Assembly: GCF_002878395.1 (NCBI RefSeq)
Contig: NC_061112.1
Location: forward strand, 44,365,673 to 44,429,672
From: Capsicum annuum
Taxonomy: Eukaryota > Streptophyta > Magnoliopsida > Solanales > Solanaceae
Length of the DNA: 64,000 bases
Direction: 5' to 3'
This document shows positions 1 through 13,323 of this stretch, in pieces. A program made the position numbers and the translations under genes. Numbering within the stretch: position 1 is the first letter of the stretch; each line of letters begins with the position of its first letter. The notes beneath the pieces are model-generated. The model saw only the letters and a program-made list of their open reading frames with translations. It made no database searches and was not told where the DNA came from.

Positions 1-291
1 ATCATCTCCTCCATGAAGAGAATCATATCATAATTGTCGTGGTAAAAATTTTATTAGAAAGATTGATTTCTTGCTTTTATCTTTTAATCATTCATGACAA
101 AACATCCCACAATATCAATAGTTCGATATTGACAAATTCTACCATAATTTATATAGGTACAATTATAATATTAAATTACAAAATATTAATTAGTTTAATA
201 AAATACATTCATGAATAAACCTAAGATGAAAATCCACTTTATGAATACCTTGAATTTATAATATTTTATGCGTTTGATAAAAGATTATATC

Positions 292-331
292 ACCGCCGTT
301 GCTGCCGCCGCCGATGCCGATGCCGATGATG
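292..331. repeat. GC-rich microsatellite-like patch
   Basis: A short run of CCG and CCGATG triplet-like repeats stands out in AT-rich DNA. The rest of 1-1140 is AT-rich, has no recognisable coding sequence, and shows nothing I can assign to a family. Confidence 0.6.
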
Positions 332-1189
332 ACCTCTCTCTATTGCATTCTGCATTAATTTGAAAATGAAAAGTAAATGTAAAGTTTGTGATTAACTTCG
401 CCATTCAAGATCACTGAAGTTATGTAAATTAAAGTATCGTTCTTATAAAATAGAGTTATGTTTTATTATGGGACAAATCAACTCGAAAAAATTGATAACA
501 ACGAGAGGGTTAAATTTATTAAGGACACACAAATAAATTGTGGGTTCAAAAAAAAATTTTCTACTTCATCTATTTTCTAGTCTATTTCTAACCAGGAGAT
601 AAGAACCTCAAGAAATTTAATAAATATTATATTTTCGGTATTCTATTTTTTATGTTATAAGAATGTTCAAATTTTCTACTCCATTAATATACTTAATTTG
701 AAGATATAAAATTTTCATCGAGTCAATAAAATTATAATGCACACGATTTGAACATATAAAAACTTCATCGAGATAATAATTAAAAAAATGTATTAGATTT
801 AAAGATATAAAAAATTCTTCAAGTTTGTAAAAAATAATTTCATGCTATGACAAGGATGGACATGGGTCTGTAGATTGTCATGCTCCAAAAAAAAATTTTT
901 TTTAAAAAAAAAGATAAAGAAAATATGACTGAAATGAATAAAAAAATGAACAACTTATGTGTCATGAAGTGCAATTTCATTAAAAATTCAAGAAAATAGT
1001 GGATAAATTCTTATGTCATCCCTTATATTTTTATGAATAGAAGATGATTTGTTTTTAAATTTTTCTTGATCACCCGATGAGATAATATTTATGACATGCA
1101 TATTTGAGACATGTTAATTTAAGATCTTGTGAAAAATGTTTAATTTGAAAAATTTGCCTAAGTTTGAATACTATATCAAATGTCAAATA

Positions 1190-1535
1190 TATGTTGAATT
1201 AAATTATGTTGAACATTCTTTTAAGATAGTTAAAAAAAATTCATATTCTTTAGGCTTATTCATACATATCTTTGTGACATGAAGATAATATCATCTCATT
1301 GTAGAAAAAATACTTCACAACTTTTATTGATAATGACACACAATATTACTATGTGTCTTTATATAATAGTAAATATGAAGTAACTGATACATTAAAGCAA
1401 TGCAAAAGTGAAATTGAAACACAACTTGATAAAAGGATAAAAATAATAACAAGTTATAAGGGCAAGAAAAATGAATATCCTTTAGACAAAATATGTTTGA
1501 AATATAGGAATATTGTTATAATTATATTGCAAGGA
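1190..1535 (+). pseudogene. Ty1/copia integrase fragment
   Basis: With two single-base frame breaks (near 1257 and 1310), the translation follows the start of the integrase core of Ty1/copia elements. It begins with an LGLIHT-like stretch, continues with FTTFIDN, then SLYNSKYEV, then a QCKSEIETQLDKRIK stretch and EICLKY-like residues. In the family, the IHTD and FIDD segments carry catalytic-region aspartates. Here IHTD reads IHTY and FIDD reads FIDN, so the protein would be inactive. The longest open piece is 1353-1562 (69 codons). The fragment ends inside the first unit of the downstream triplication, and no LTRs or other copia domains are visible nearby. The family assignment rests on remembered motifs. 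Confidence 0.72.
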
Positions 1536-2978
1536 GTAAGACTTGATTCCTACATTGATTAAATGAAAAACTGATGTATGGCTTATAAAGCCTTGGCTCA
1601 GAGTTCAAGAGTCATGATCTAAATGGTCGTGAGTGGCATCCACTACATTCTTCGGTGAGAGAATTAATAACCCATAAACAATAACCACCACTAAAAGAAA
1701 AATAAATAAACTATCCTATTAATAGTTTGAAAATATATTTAGTGTCTAAAAATGAAACTTAAAATGTGGAATATTATACTTAACAACTACCCATCCCTAG
1801 TATTAGAAAGTCGTCTATATCAAAACTACTAAAGATTGTCAAGAAGGGGATGCAACCCTAAAACTAAAAGAATGTTAGGATTCAAATCACTGGATCGTGA
1901 GGACACCTATTCTAATCTACCTAGATAGGAGAATTTTTTATCATCCTTTAAGATGATATATAGAAGTCTTTATTACAACAAATATCAATTTTCTTAAGAC
2001 GAAATATGTTTGAAATATAGCAATATTGTTATAATTATATTAAAAGGAATAAGACTTACTTCCCACATCGATTAAATGAAAAACTGATGTATGGCTTATA
2101 AAGCCTTAGATTAGAGTCCAAGAGTCATGATCTAAATGGTCGTGAGTGGCACCCATTACATTCTTTGGTGGGAGAATCAATACCCCAAAACAATAACCAA
2201 CACTTAGAGAAAAATAAAGAAACTATCCCATTAATAGTTTGAAAATATATCCAATGTCTAAAAACAAAACTAAAAATGTGAAATATTATACTTAACAACT
2301 ACCTATCCCTAGTATTCGAAAGTCGTCCGCACCAAAAGTACTACAGATTGTTAAGAAGGGGATGCAGCCCTAATGTCAGGATTCAAATTATCGGATCGTG
2401 AGGGCACCTATGCTAATCCACCTAGATAGGAGAATTTCTTACCATCCTTTGAGATGATATGCAGAAGTCTTTATTATAACAAATATGAATCTCCTTTAGA
2501 CGAAATATGTTTAAAATATAGTAATATTGTTATAATTATATTGTAAGGAATAATACTTGATTTCCACATCGATTAAATAAAAAATTGATGTATGATTTAT
2601 ATAGCCTTCACTCAGAGTCCAAGAGTCATGATCTAAATGATCATGACACTCACTACATTCTTCAGTGGGAGAATCAATGACCAAAAAACAACAACCAACA
2701 CTTAGAGAAAAATAAAAAAATTATCCCATTAATAGTTGGAAAATATATTCAGTGTCTAACAACAAAACTAAAGATGTGGAATATTATACTTAACAACTAC
2801 CCATCCCTAGTATTCGAAAGTCGTCTGTACCAAAACTATTAAAGATTGTCAAGAAGGGGATGCAACCTAAAACTAAAAGAATGTCAGGATCCAAATCACT
2901 GTATCATGAGGGCACCTATTCTAATCCACCTAGATAGGAGAATTTCTTACCATCCTTTAAGATGATATGCATAAGTAT
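1488..2978 (+). repeat. Three-unit tandem repeat of about 505 bp
   Basis: Three diverged head-to-tail units start near 1488, 2001 and 2502. Measured between the shared ATATGTTT anchors, the spacings are 513 and 501 bp. Each unit begins with the same end of a copia integrase (an EICLKY-like stretch). A block with CACATCGATTAAAT and a TATA-like element follows, then about 370 bp of shared non-coding sequence ending near a GATGATATGCA motif. Unit 1 is joined to the longer integrase fragment upstream, so that end is the likely founder. The third unit stops near 2978. Confidence 0.85.
2060..2102 (+). promoter_or_regulatory. USE-like plus TATA-like motif pair in unit 2
   Basis: TTCCCACATCG at 2060-2070 matches the plant snRNA upstream sequence element RTCCCACATCG at ten of eleven positions. 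A TATA-like CTTATAAAG begins at 2095, leaving 24 bases between them. In plant U6/U3-type genes this spacing goes with RNA polymerase III. Units 1 and 3 carry weaker versions (TTCCTACATTG and TTTCCACATCG) at equal spacing. I recognise no snRNA downstream. CCCACATCG motifs also occur in plant LTRs, so this may simply be a retroelement promoter. Confidence 0.35.
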
Positions 2979-4459
2979 TTAGTAAATAGCAATAACAAAA
3001 CTTTATGACAACTGTTTTTTACAAATATTAAATGGGAAAATAAAAAATACCTAAGGACCTAGTTTGAACATGTATAAGAGCTTATATGAGAAAAGTAAAA
3101 TTTAACACAACTTTCACCATACATAAGAGGAGTGAGAGCTACTGAAGAATCGTTATCTACAATAATCATGAAACCAACACTGATTCCTACGGAAGACTAT
3201 ACCCCAAAAAGGGTATAGCAAAGGTAACATCGATACAAATAGTACATATTGATAGCTATTATCAGTCAAGCAGGATTAGATCACGTAAACACAATGTAAA
3301 AATCACAAAAAGCAAACATGACAACTTATATAACAATTTATTTCATAACACTTTCATCCTCTTATGCTAATTGTATCCCTTGTTTTAACTAAAAGTATTT
3401 CCATTCTTATAATCGTTGATTATTCATCACCTTCACAACAAGTGTCATTATCCTAACTCTCACTTGTTTGTCCCTAATAGTTATTAAGTCAATCTATTTC
3501 ACTTACGCCTCAATTAACTTCTATGATAAATGAAAATCAATTATCATCACCTTGTAGTATAAACACATATTATGATAAATACTTCCAGTTTATGAAATTT
3601 AGCCCTTTTAAGTAACTCTACAACTTCAATCAAGTACAAGTTAAGAGATAACAAGTCAAGTCAATCATGACCAAGTCAACAACCCTAACTCTAATAATAT
3701 CTAAGTTAACAAACCATGACTCTAACCATATCTAAGTCGACAAACCATGACTCTAACCATATCCAAGTCAATAAATCATGATTCTAACAACCAGAATTTC
3801 AAAATATATGACAAGTAATCAGACCACATACTAAGCAACATCATATTCTAGTTCACTCAAGAAACACATGATAACAGCCACAATATAACTTGATCTACTT
3901 ATGGAGCCAACATAAATAATAATAATAACAATAATCATATACCTAGTCCACTCAAGGAACCATCACACTCATACATATCTTTTACATATATGTTAAGAGT
4001 CCTATGGTTTTCCACTAGTCATGATCTGCAAAGGACGAGCTCTTATCTATGTACTATACCGGCATGGTACTCCAGCCAACTAATAAGTCATATGAACCAA
4101 TCTCGCGAAGATGTCCAAGTATCGGCACATCCTAAATAATAACCGATATTACAATAATCATAATCACAATGAGAATAAGTAATCATACTTGTACAGTAAA
4201 CAAGCCTTTAATATAACCCTATTATATGTGATTAATACTTAGGATATTATTTAACAATTACATTACTTAAGTAATCATCACAACAATAGATAACCATCTA
4301 AATATATACTTGATCAAATCGAGTTAATCAACTCATGAAAGCAACAATCATACTTTAACACACTAAATCACAAGAAGATATAAATAATTGATTTCATTAA
4401 TTCTAGCATGTTCGAAGACCAATTCCCGACTTATTCAAGCAACCATTATCAAGCCATAT
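2979..4459. other. Gene-free AT-rich stretch with a 31-bp tandem repeat
   Basis: There are no coding signatures on either strand. At about 3681-3789 a 31-bp unit containing CATGACTCTAACCATAT is repeated about four times with decay. The remainder resembles degraded LTR-type DNA but cannot be assigned. Confidence 0.6.
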
Positions 4460-5509
4460 TGAAACACCCTGGTTTCAAGACCTTAGAAAATTTCCTTGAT
4501 TAATGATTTCTGGGAAAGATACAACTTAGGGAACGAGTCATACACTTGGGTATAGGTGGTATGGTCCAGTCGTATGCTAACAAATGTTGGTTAGTGGAGT
4601 GGGTATAGTTACCAGAATGGATACAACTTGGGTGGTACTAGTCGTATCGATGGATATGAGTTGTTTGGTTACTTTACTTAACCTTGAACTTGGTAAAATA
4701 GGTTGGATCTGAGTACGAGTGGCTCACCATGAGTCATAAGCCAGGGTATGAGTCGTACCCAGGACTCGTATAGAGGGATGATGTTCAAACCTCCTAAGAT
4801 TCTATTCTTCCAGAGGTATGGTTTTTGGGTACTAGTCGTACACTTGGATACGACTTGGGTTTGGGTGTGTTGTACCTTGGAAAATGTTGGGTCTAAGAGG
4901 GAAAGCCTAAGGTACGAAAGGTGAGTGCCACTCGTATAGGATGGGTACGACTCGTAAGGGTCAGTCGTACCTTATAATGGGAATTAAGTGCAGTTTAAGT
5001 GAAGGCAATCTGGACATTTCTCCACTTATCCTAATACGATCCCACGACTTATATTGCACTTGGGAGGTTATTTAACCTACTATTTTATTCTTAATCACTT
5101 AGAAAACACTCTTAAATACTCTCTAGAGTTCTTGGGCAAAGGAAGCTAGGGTTTTATCTTAAGATAAATTGGGGCTTGTCTTGGTAATTTCTCTCCATCA
5201 TCATCTTAGTTTAAGTCATGTTCTCTTCTCTCATTTTTAGTTCCAACTAAAGGCGTGGATTTTATACAATGTTTTCATGATTTGGATGTTGTATGATTTT
5301 GGGTTTTCAAATATGACTTGGCAGTTTTGGCTATAAATTCTTGATTATGGTTTTCCCATATTTTAAATATGATTTTATATGCAATAAAGATGATTTTGGA
5401 TAATTGGTTGCATGAGAATGATTGTTTGGTAATTGGCTTTGGTTTTGGAAATACAATGCCACCTAATGTATTTGATAAAATGCCTATAACAATGTTTTCA
5501 CCATAATAT
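4460..5509 (+). mobile_element. 5' LTR, first segment, of the Tekay-like element
   Basis: It begins TGAAACACCCTGG and aligns with the 3' LTR from 23975 onward. It ends at 5509 in AATAT, which is the left copy of the target-site duplication made by the nested element. Between 4520 and 4960 it carries many short GAGTCGTAC/GTACGAGT-type motifs in both orientations, also present in the 3' LTR. Confidence 0.85.
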
Positions 5510-7758
5510 TGTCACGACCCGAGTCGGGGCCCTAGCCGTGATGAGCATTCCGAACCATGAAGGCCTAGGTGCTCTTCTAAATCTAGTAATCATGCACAAT
5601 ATTCATATAGTATAAGAAAATTTGCGAAAAACAATTCATGATGGAACCATGGTTAATCTCATAAACTTGAACAATTTAAAAATGGAAATTCTGAATATTC
5701 TAAACATGTGACAACCATCTGCGAAATCTCTAACATTACATTAGCTATCATATGTTTGAGACAAATCTGGGACAAGGCCTTCAGTAGACCATAAAAAGAA
5801 AGAAACAATGATATCTAAAAATCAGGCCTTCCAAAAAAGAGAAGGCTCACCAATTGCAACTTCTGACACACACCGATCTACTACTGTATGGTACCGCAGA
5901 ACTGTGCCTCGAATCCAGGAATATAGGGGTCAATACAGATGTACTGGTACGTAGAGCAATCCAAAATAATGAATTTATACATATATAACATAGGTGAGAA
6001 CAAGTCATTAAAACATTATGCATGGAATAGTTTAGAATACATGGACCATCTCAAATAATCTTAAAACAATCTTGTCAATGCAATTCTATGCTTTGCATTA
6101 TTTTTGAGCTAGGTGGTACACCCTACATATCTAAAAATTTTCGACGGGCAATATGGGATCCACCATTAACTCGACGGCCAAGCCCCCAACCCAAGTTTGC
6201 TGCAAGGGTTGAAGTATCTGAATCTGATATGCCCCAAGACACTAGGACAACGTATAATCCCTCTTGGCAAAATAATAAAACCGTATCGATAAAACATCAT
6301 TTTGGGCAATGAGTTTCCTGAACTCGTGCCTTCTTCGAGTAACCACCTAACTCTCTTAAGCCCAATTTTAGCCTTTTGTAAACATGAATCATTCTAAGTT
6401 CAAAATCTAAAAATTTGAATGAAATTTGCTTTTTGTTCTGTTCTGTATTATTACTATGGCATTATCTGAATTGGTATCGTCATACCAAGACTTACAAGTC
6501 ATATCTAAGCCATTCAATATCATTTACAGTATTCTCTTCCAAAACATAAAGTTTGGACCACGATACTTCAAACAATTAGAGAAAATTCATGCTTTAAAGC
6601 ATTTATCAAATTATGTAAAAGTCATTATTTCAGTTTTTCAACAAACATGTGGTGGCCATGAAATTTATGACAAAACATGCAAGTTTCTTAATAAACATCT
6701 TTAATCATTAACATCAAATACAATACCTCTTCTTCACTGCAAAACCATAATCAAGTCTTAACTACCATAAAGGCATTTGCAACATACTTCAAAAAATGCA
6801 TTCAAATAAATCATGACTTACGAAAACAAGGAATCTTTAAACAAGAGAGGGATTTTCAATCATTGATGCTCTCAATCCAACATTTTAATTCATCAAGTGC
6901 ATGCATTTATACATATATAAGTATGAATTCAATTTTTAAGGTGAGGCCTCAAGACCAAAGCTATAATATTATTAAAGAGTTCACAATGCACAATTGTAAA
7001 CGTAAATCTCAAAACCTCTTTGCAAATTCATGATTTCTAAACTTTAAACCATATTGAAAGTGTTTTCAACAAGCCCATGTAGTTTTAGGAAAATCCCACG
7101 TACCTTAGATTATAAGATTTTTAAGATGGAATCCGGATCTTGATCCTTTTCTTTGAATCTTGAACTTAAGATTTTGATTCTTGATCTTGAGGGAATGGAT
7201 TAGGGTTTTGAGAGAAAAATGGGAGAATGGGGGCAAAAAATGGTCCAATTAAGGCCTTAGATCGTGTATTTACGACCTGGGTTGGGGAGGAAAAAGACCC
7301 CTTTGCCGTTTCATCATTTAAACCAAAAATTCACAACCTGTATTGCCATTTGAAGGGCCACCGTGACGCGGTGTAATCGCGGTGGCTTACTGCCTCAAAC
7401 GAAAAATGTCATAACTTTTTGCTCTGGTATCGGATTTTGGAGAAATTGGTATAGTTGGAAAGGTAATTCAATTATCTACAATTTGGTGGGTCTTGAGATG
7501 AAAAATTCTATGTGTATTGAATGTTATAAATGTTCAAAGCAGACCCTTGTAGAATCAAATATCAAACTTTGGATGAATGAATGACTCTTAGCTCAACTTT
7601 GCTCCAAGTGATTTTTATGAACACTTTTCTCCTTATAATCACTTCATACACTAGGAGAAGGATCATGAACTATGGATTTAAATATACACCATGGAATTAT
7701 AATTTACACACGTTGGAACAACGGTTCGATTTCTAGCTAAAAAATGCAGGGTGTTACA
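5510..7758 (-). repeat. 3' LTR of the nested LARD (left on the plus strand)
   Basis: The LTR is 2249 bp. On the minus strand it starts TGTAACACCC and ends GGGTCGTGACA. Compared by eye over its first 235 plus-strand bases, it differs from the other LTR at roughly one base in ten. A GC-rich inverted pair (GCCACCG and CGGTGGC) lies near 7358-7388. Confidence 0.86.
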
Positions 7759-7773
7759 TTATCTTCCCCTTGG
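7759..7773 (-). other. Polypurine tract of the LARD
   Basis: On the minus strand it reads CCAAGGGGAAGATAA directly before the LTR start TGTAACACCC. This is the expected position for the plus-strand primer and confirms the minus orientation. Confidence 0.75.
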
Positions 7774-10700
7774 GATCATTCGTCCACGAATGATGGGTAG
7801 GGACTTTTGAAGCTCTAAGAGTGTAGAATAACAAACGTAGTCTCACATTGAAAATTTTTCCTCAACAAAATATGGAAAGGCATCAAACAAACTTCATGAT
7901 AACCCCTAACGAAACGTGTAAGCATGAAACATGAGGCAATGAGACTCTGCATAGGGATGATCTTGCACATGAGTTATATGAATCATTATCATCACAACAT
8001 AAGGCAGGGATTTATTTGATGATCATAGACCTGATTTATATTGGTACCTATCATGAAATAGGATTTCATGGAATATAGGATTAGAAGCATTCTCTACCTT
8101 ACCAAGTACTACGAATAGACTTAAACTTAGAGACACTAATCGTCTACGCCCCAAACAATAAATAACATACTTCACACTTTTCAACTTACAATTATCCAAT
8201 CACACATCTAACCACAAGAGTTTGAGTCCCAATGAAAAGAGCTTTTATATTGAAGCCTAACTCGGAGTAACAAGGTGGTAACTTAAGCTACAGGACCCTG
8301 TACCATACATCTCCTTAAGAATATTTCTTCACCTTATCAATATCATCAAACACCCTTGGGTTTTTAATTCAAGGAATACTAATCCACATAGTACATGGGT
8401 TGAGATTTCATCAATCACAACATTCAAGCCTGTCATTACTACACCCACTTCATGGATCTCCCCACTAAGACCAACAATTTCAATCACTCTCACAAATATT
8501 TTCACCATATTTCTCCTTCTTAGCTATTTCATATAACAAAAGTTCATCTCCTTCTTTTCCCCTCTCTTCTAAAATTTTGATAAAGAAATCACATCAAAAC
8601 TTTCACATTCAAGGTCATCTACTCCCCTACCTAAAATATCACCACGCTTCCACAAAACCAATTATACTAACATATGGAGGGTCATTGAAGGACCTGAGCA
8701 TAAGCATCATAAATAGAAGTAACACTTGTCAAACCATAACTTATATTATTGTACAACTCAAGGAAGGACATGAAATGAAGATACGAAAAAATAAACACGA
8801 AGTGCTTCATATATCAACTGTTTGGATCATAAGTAAAGGGTCGTTCAGGACAAACATAACACAACATAGTTTTCTTAGGAAAGACCAAAATAAGAAATAT
8901 GGATGCACGTATCATAAGCTATATAGCATAAAGCCAAAATTTATGTCGTTAACAACTAAGACAAGGATTTCACTTAAAGTGATTGCTTCTCATTCAAAAA
9001 GCTGAAATTTTTCATGAGTTAGCATAAACTTTACCACTTTGGCTAATACCGGCATAAAATGATTCCGCAACATATAGAAACATATTTTCTTAGGACAAAA
9101 CATGTTGTGAGATATAAATTTGGATCATGAGCAACATAACATAGAGCTTGAATACATTGAATATTGGATCACTGAGGGATATTATTGCTTCTACTTTGGA
9201 GGTCAAAACATGACATGAGTTACATAGAGAGCTTAAACCTTAGACGTAGGCATGAATTAAATACATAAGACATTGGTAGATGTCCATTCAATTTGAAGTA
9301 GGAGGAGCATGCCTGAAAAGGAATTGATTTAACATGATTCTTACTTGAAACATGACACCACAAGAAAAATTTAGAACTACTTTAATCCATCATCTCCCCC
9401 TTATATCAAAGTCACAATTCTATTTTTACAGATATATCCTCTTATCAAATCTATAGCCACAACTCTTAACATAAAAGAGACACCACCACATACTTAAACT
9501 CTAAACTTTCCCTGAAGAACTATACCCTGAAGGCCTTGCTTTTCTGTAAATGCTACTTTTAACTTTTACTAGCCTCTAGAGCCATCACTCTACAACTTCC
9601 ACTCTCATGAGAGCAGTTATTCACACTCCTTATAAAAAAGGAGGGGGTATCAATATATACATGAACACAAACCCTTCTCATTAATCTCTAATACAACGAC
9701 ACTAAATTCTTTCTAGGACATCCCCTTTCAGAGACACTAATCGACTTACCTTCTAACTCCCAAATTCATCAAGTTACGAATACTATGCATTATCATGGGC
9801 ATAGACACCCACGCTTCTAAACACTTAACACTCCATCTTTAATTCCTTAGAATACTATCATTACACCTTAATCACATAACTTACAACTTAACAAAATTTG
9901 TAAAACACTACCAAAGACGCATATTGCCTACCTATATTTCCTCAAATTCAACTTTAATGAACATTATACAACAACTCCCCAGACTTTTCCATAACAAAAC
10001 ATAAATTCAAAAAAACACAAGCTGGGTACACATGACACTTATATCATGCAACCTTATCTATCAACGTGCTATATGGGGTTCAATTTATTCTTATATGACT
10101 ATCACTCTTATTATCTTAATGATTCAACCACAATTCATTATTTTTAATACTAGTCCTCAAGTATATATATCACCATTTATAACTAGAACACCGTTTAAGG
10201 CTTTATTACGATGCGGTGAGCGTGTCATCGCGATACCCATCGCGACGTGGTGGAATCGCGATGACTTACTGGATTTTGACAAATGTTGTTTTGGGGTTCA
10301 CCGCGACGTTGTGCAATCGCAGTGACCCTTTGAAAATTTGACAAAATCTGAATTGGTCTCCCTCGCGATACGGTGGGGATTCCATCACTATTCCTACCAC
10401 GATGCAGGGGAACCGCGATAGATTGCTGGAAAAAAATCCAAGCAAGTTTCAGACGCTTATCATAACTCAATCAATAGGAAGGCTTTTTGGAACATTTACG
10501 CATATGAATAACGATCAACATTCTAGCCCAAAATGCGGGTTGTTAGCTATTCCACACATCACATCAAGCCTACTAATTAATTTCCACAAAATATGCATCA
10601 TCAATCTCGAGCTATTATTCTCACAGTATACTTCACATCTAAAGTTCAAGCCTGTTGTCTATCCTCAATTATATACCACCGGTAAAACTGTCACATACTA

Positions 10701-11854
10701 CACTAGTCCATTAAATTAGGAAATCAACCCAAACACTTCACTTTACTTAACTACTACCCACAATCACAACCCTACCATAACCTCGCTATTAAAATTCAAA
10801 ATCCACTACATACCATCTTACATGAAGTACTAATTTACTACTACTTAAAGAAAAAGACCATCAAAGGGGGGTAAAGTTACACGATAGGATTAGTCGATCT
10901 TAATTTTATAATATAACCCATTTCAATCTTATCAACATATTCTAATTCCTCACATCATACTTACATACTTAATCATACATCACAATAATCTTCAAAATTC
11001 AATAGACACTAATGAGCCTCTACCTACAACTTATTAACTAATATACCTCTTCCCACTTACCACTTATAAATGATTTCTACAACCACCATAACTATCCACT
11101 TTTAGCTCCTTCTCCATTTTGAACAATTAATATTCATATCTAGTTACTTTCTTCAAAGACTACCATACAATCTATAATTATTGCTACCATATTAGTCTAT
11201 CACTATAAAATGGCAAACCATCCCAAAATCAATTGTTTATACGACAAACTATTTATTTACGCAAAAGTCACCCTCACTCTGACTTCTAACCTTATGACTT
11301 CATATCACCAATTTCATGGCCCATCTAACTACCAATGGGTTATGACACTTTAACATACACTACTACTCGGGTGGAAATACAGTTCCAACATTCTTCTACA
11401 TATCATTATCCTTAAATATGGCATCCACAACAAGAATTTATTAAAGGAGACTGAATACACTCCATACCTCAGGCTCAACAGCACGACTGATGCAGAGAGG
11501 GGTATATTCTTAAATAAACACACTTTAAAGCACTCATAGACTCCTCTCAAGTCCTTGTGAAAATTCATAACATTCCTAGATAACTAAATCAGAGAGAACC
11601 ACATCGCTGGGGGAGCTAGACTCTTAGACTTGTATTGCCTCGACAATGAGGCATGACCCATGAAATTAGAAAGAGGAATGGACTTGGATAACTTTCTTAT
11701 GGACGACTCTATAGCACGAACTATGGTATGAAATAGTGGGAAACAACTCCTAAATGCTCGGTAGCCACCAAATTATAGGTGTGGTGCACAACACTCCCAT
11801 AAGCAAGACTCTACTAGACATGATTTCACAGAAATCCGGTGACCATGAACCGTA
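7774..11854 (-). other. Non-coding interior of the LARD
   Basis: About 4.1 kb lies between the PPT and PBS without a recognisable retrotransposon protein on either strand. The longest open stretch, 8577-9005 on the plus strand (142 codons), runs antisense to the element and matches no family I know. On the minus strand, an ATG at 11654, 216 bases inside the LTR edge, begins MPHCRGN and then meets a stop. That resembles the basic start of a chromovirus Gag and may be its only relic. A CpG-rich patch of GCGATC/CGCGAT-type motifs lies at about 10205-10425. Confidence 0.7.
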
Positions 11855-11866
11855 CCTTGATACCAA
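11855..11866 (-). other. Primer-binding site of the LARD
   Basis: On the minus strand this reads TTGGTATCAAGG, three bases inside the LTR. It resembles the TGGTATCAGAGC initiator-Met tRNA primer site used by many plant LTR elements. Confidence 0.72.
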
Positions 11867-11869
11867 GTT

Positions 11870-13261
11870 TGTCACGACCTGAGCCGGGGCCCTAGCCATG
11901 ACGAGCATATCAAACCATCAAGGCTCGGGCACTCTTCTAAATCTATTAATCATGCACAATATTCATATAGTATAAGAAAATTTTCAGAAAATAATTTATG
12001 ACGAAACCATGGTTAATCTCATAAACTTGAACAATTTAAAAAGGGAAATTCTTAATATTCTAAACATGTGACAACCATCTGCAAAATCTCTAACATTATA
12101 TTAGCCATCATATGTCTGAGACAAATCTGGGACAAGGCCCCCAGTAGATCATAAAATGAAAGAAATAATGATATCTAAAAATCAAGCCTTCCAAAAAAGA
12201 GAAGGCTCCCCAACTGCAACTTCTGATACACATAAATCTACTACTGTATGGGACCGCAGAACTGTACCTTAGATTCTGGAATATAGAAGGTCAATACAGA
12301 TATACTGGTACACAGAGCAATACAAAATAATGAATTTATACATATATAACATAGGTGAGAGCAAGTCATAAAAACATTATGCATGGAATAGTTTAAAATA
12401 CATGGGCCATCTTAAATAATCTTAAAATAATCTTGTCAATGTAATTCTATGTTTTGCATTGCTTCTGATCTAGGTGGTACACCCTACATATCTGAAAGTT
12501 TCTCACGGGAAATATGGGATACGCCATTAACTAGACAACCAGTCTCCCAACCCAAGTTTTCTACAAGGGTTGAAGTATCTGAATCTGATATGCCCCAAGA
12601 CACTAGGACAACGTATAATCCCTCTTGGGCAAATAATAAACCCATATCGGCAAAACATAATTTCGGGCAATGAGTTTTTTGAACTCGTGCCTTCTTTGGG
12701 TAACCACCTTACTCTCTTTAAGTCCAATTTTAGCCTTTTCTAAACATGAATTATTTTAAGTTCAAAATTTGAAAATCTGAATGAAATCTACTTTCTGTTT
12801 TATTCTGTATTATTACTATGGCACTATCTAAATTGGTATCATTATACCAAGACTTGCAAGTCATGTTTAAGCCATTCAATATCATTTACAATATTCTCTT
12901 CCAAAACATAAAGTTTGGACCATCATACTTCAAATAATTCAAGAAAATTCATGCTTCAAAGCATTTGTCAAATTATGTAAAAGTCATTGTTTCAGTTTTT
13001 CAACTAATATATGGTGGCCATGAAATTTATAACAAAACATGCATGTTTCTTAAAAAACATCTTTAACCATTAACACCAAATACAATACCCCTTCTTCACT
13101 GCAAAACCATAATCAAGTCTTAACTACCATAAATGCATTTGTAACATACTTTACAAAATACATTCAAATAAATCATGACTTACGAAAATAAGAAATCTTT
13201 AAACAAGAGAGGGATTTCCAATCATTGATGCTCTCAATCCAACATTTAAATTCATCAAGTG

Positions 13262-13323
<62 letters not shown>

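Noticed and set aside
2060..2250. U6 or U3 snRNA gene after the USE/TATA pair
   Set aside because: The downstream sequence matches neither RNA in any recognisable segment.
8577..9005. 142-codon open stretch
   Set aside because: It is antisense to the LARD, has no domain, and reflects low stop density by chance.
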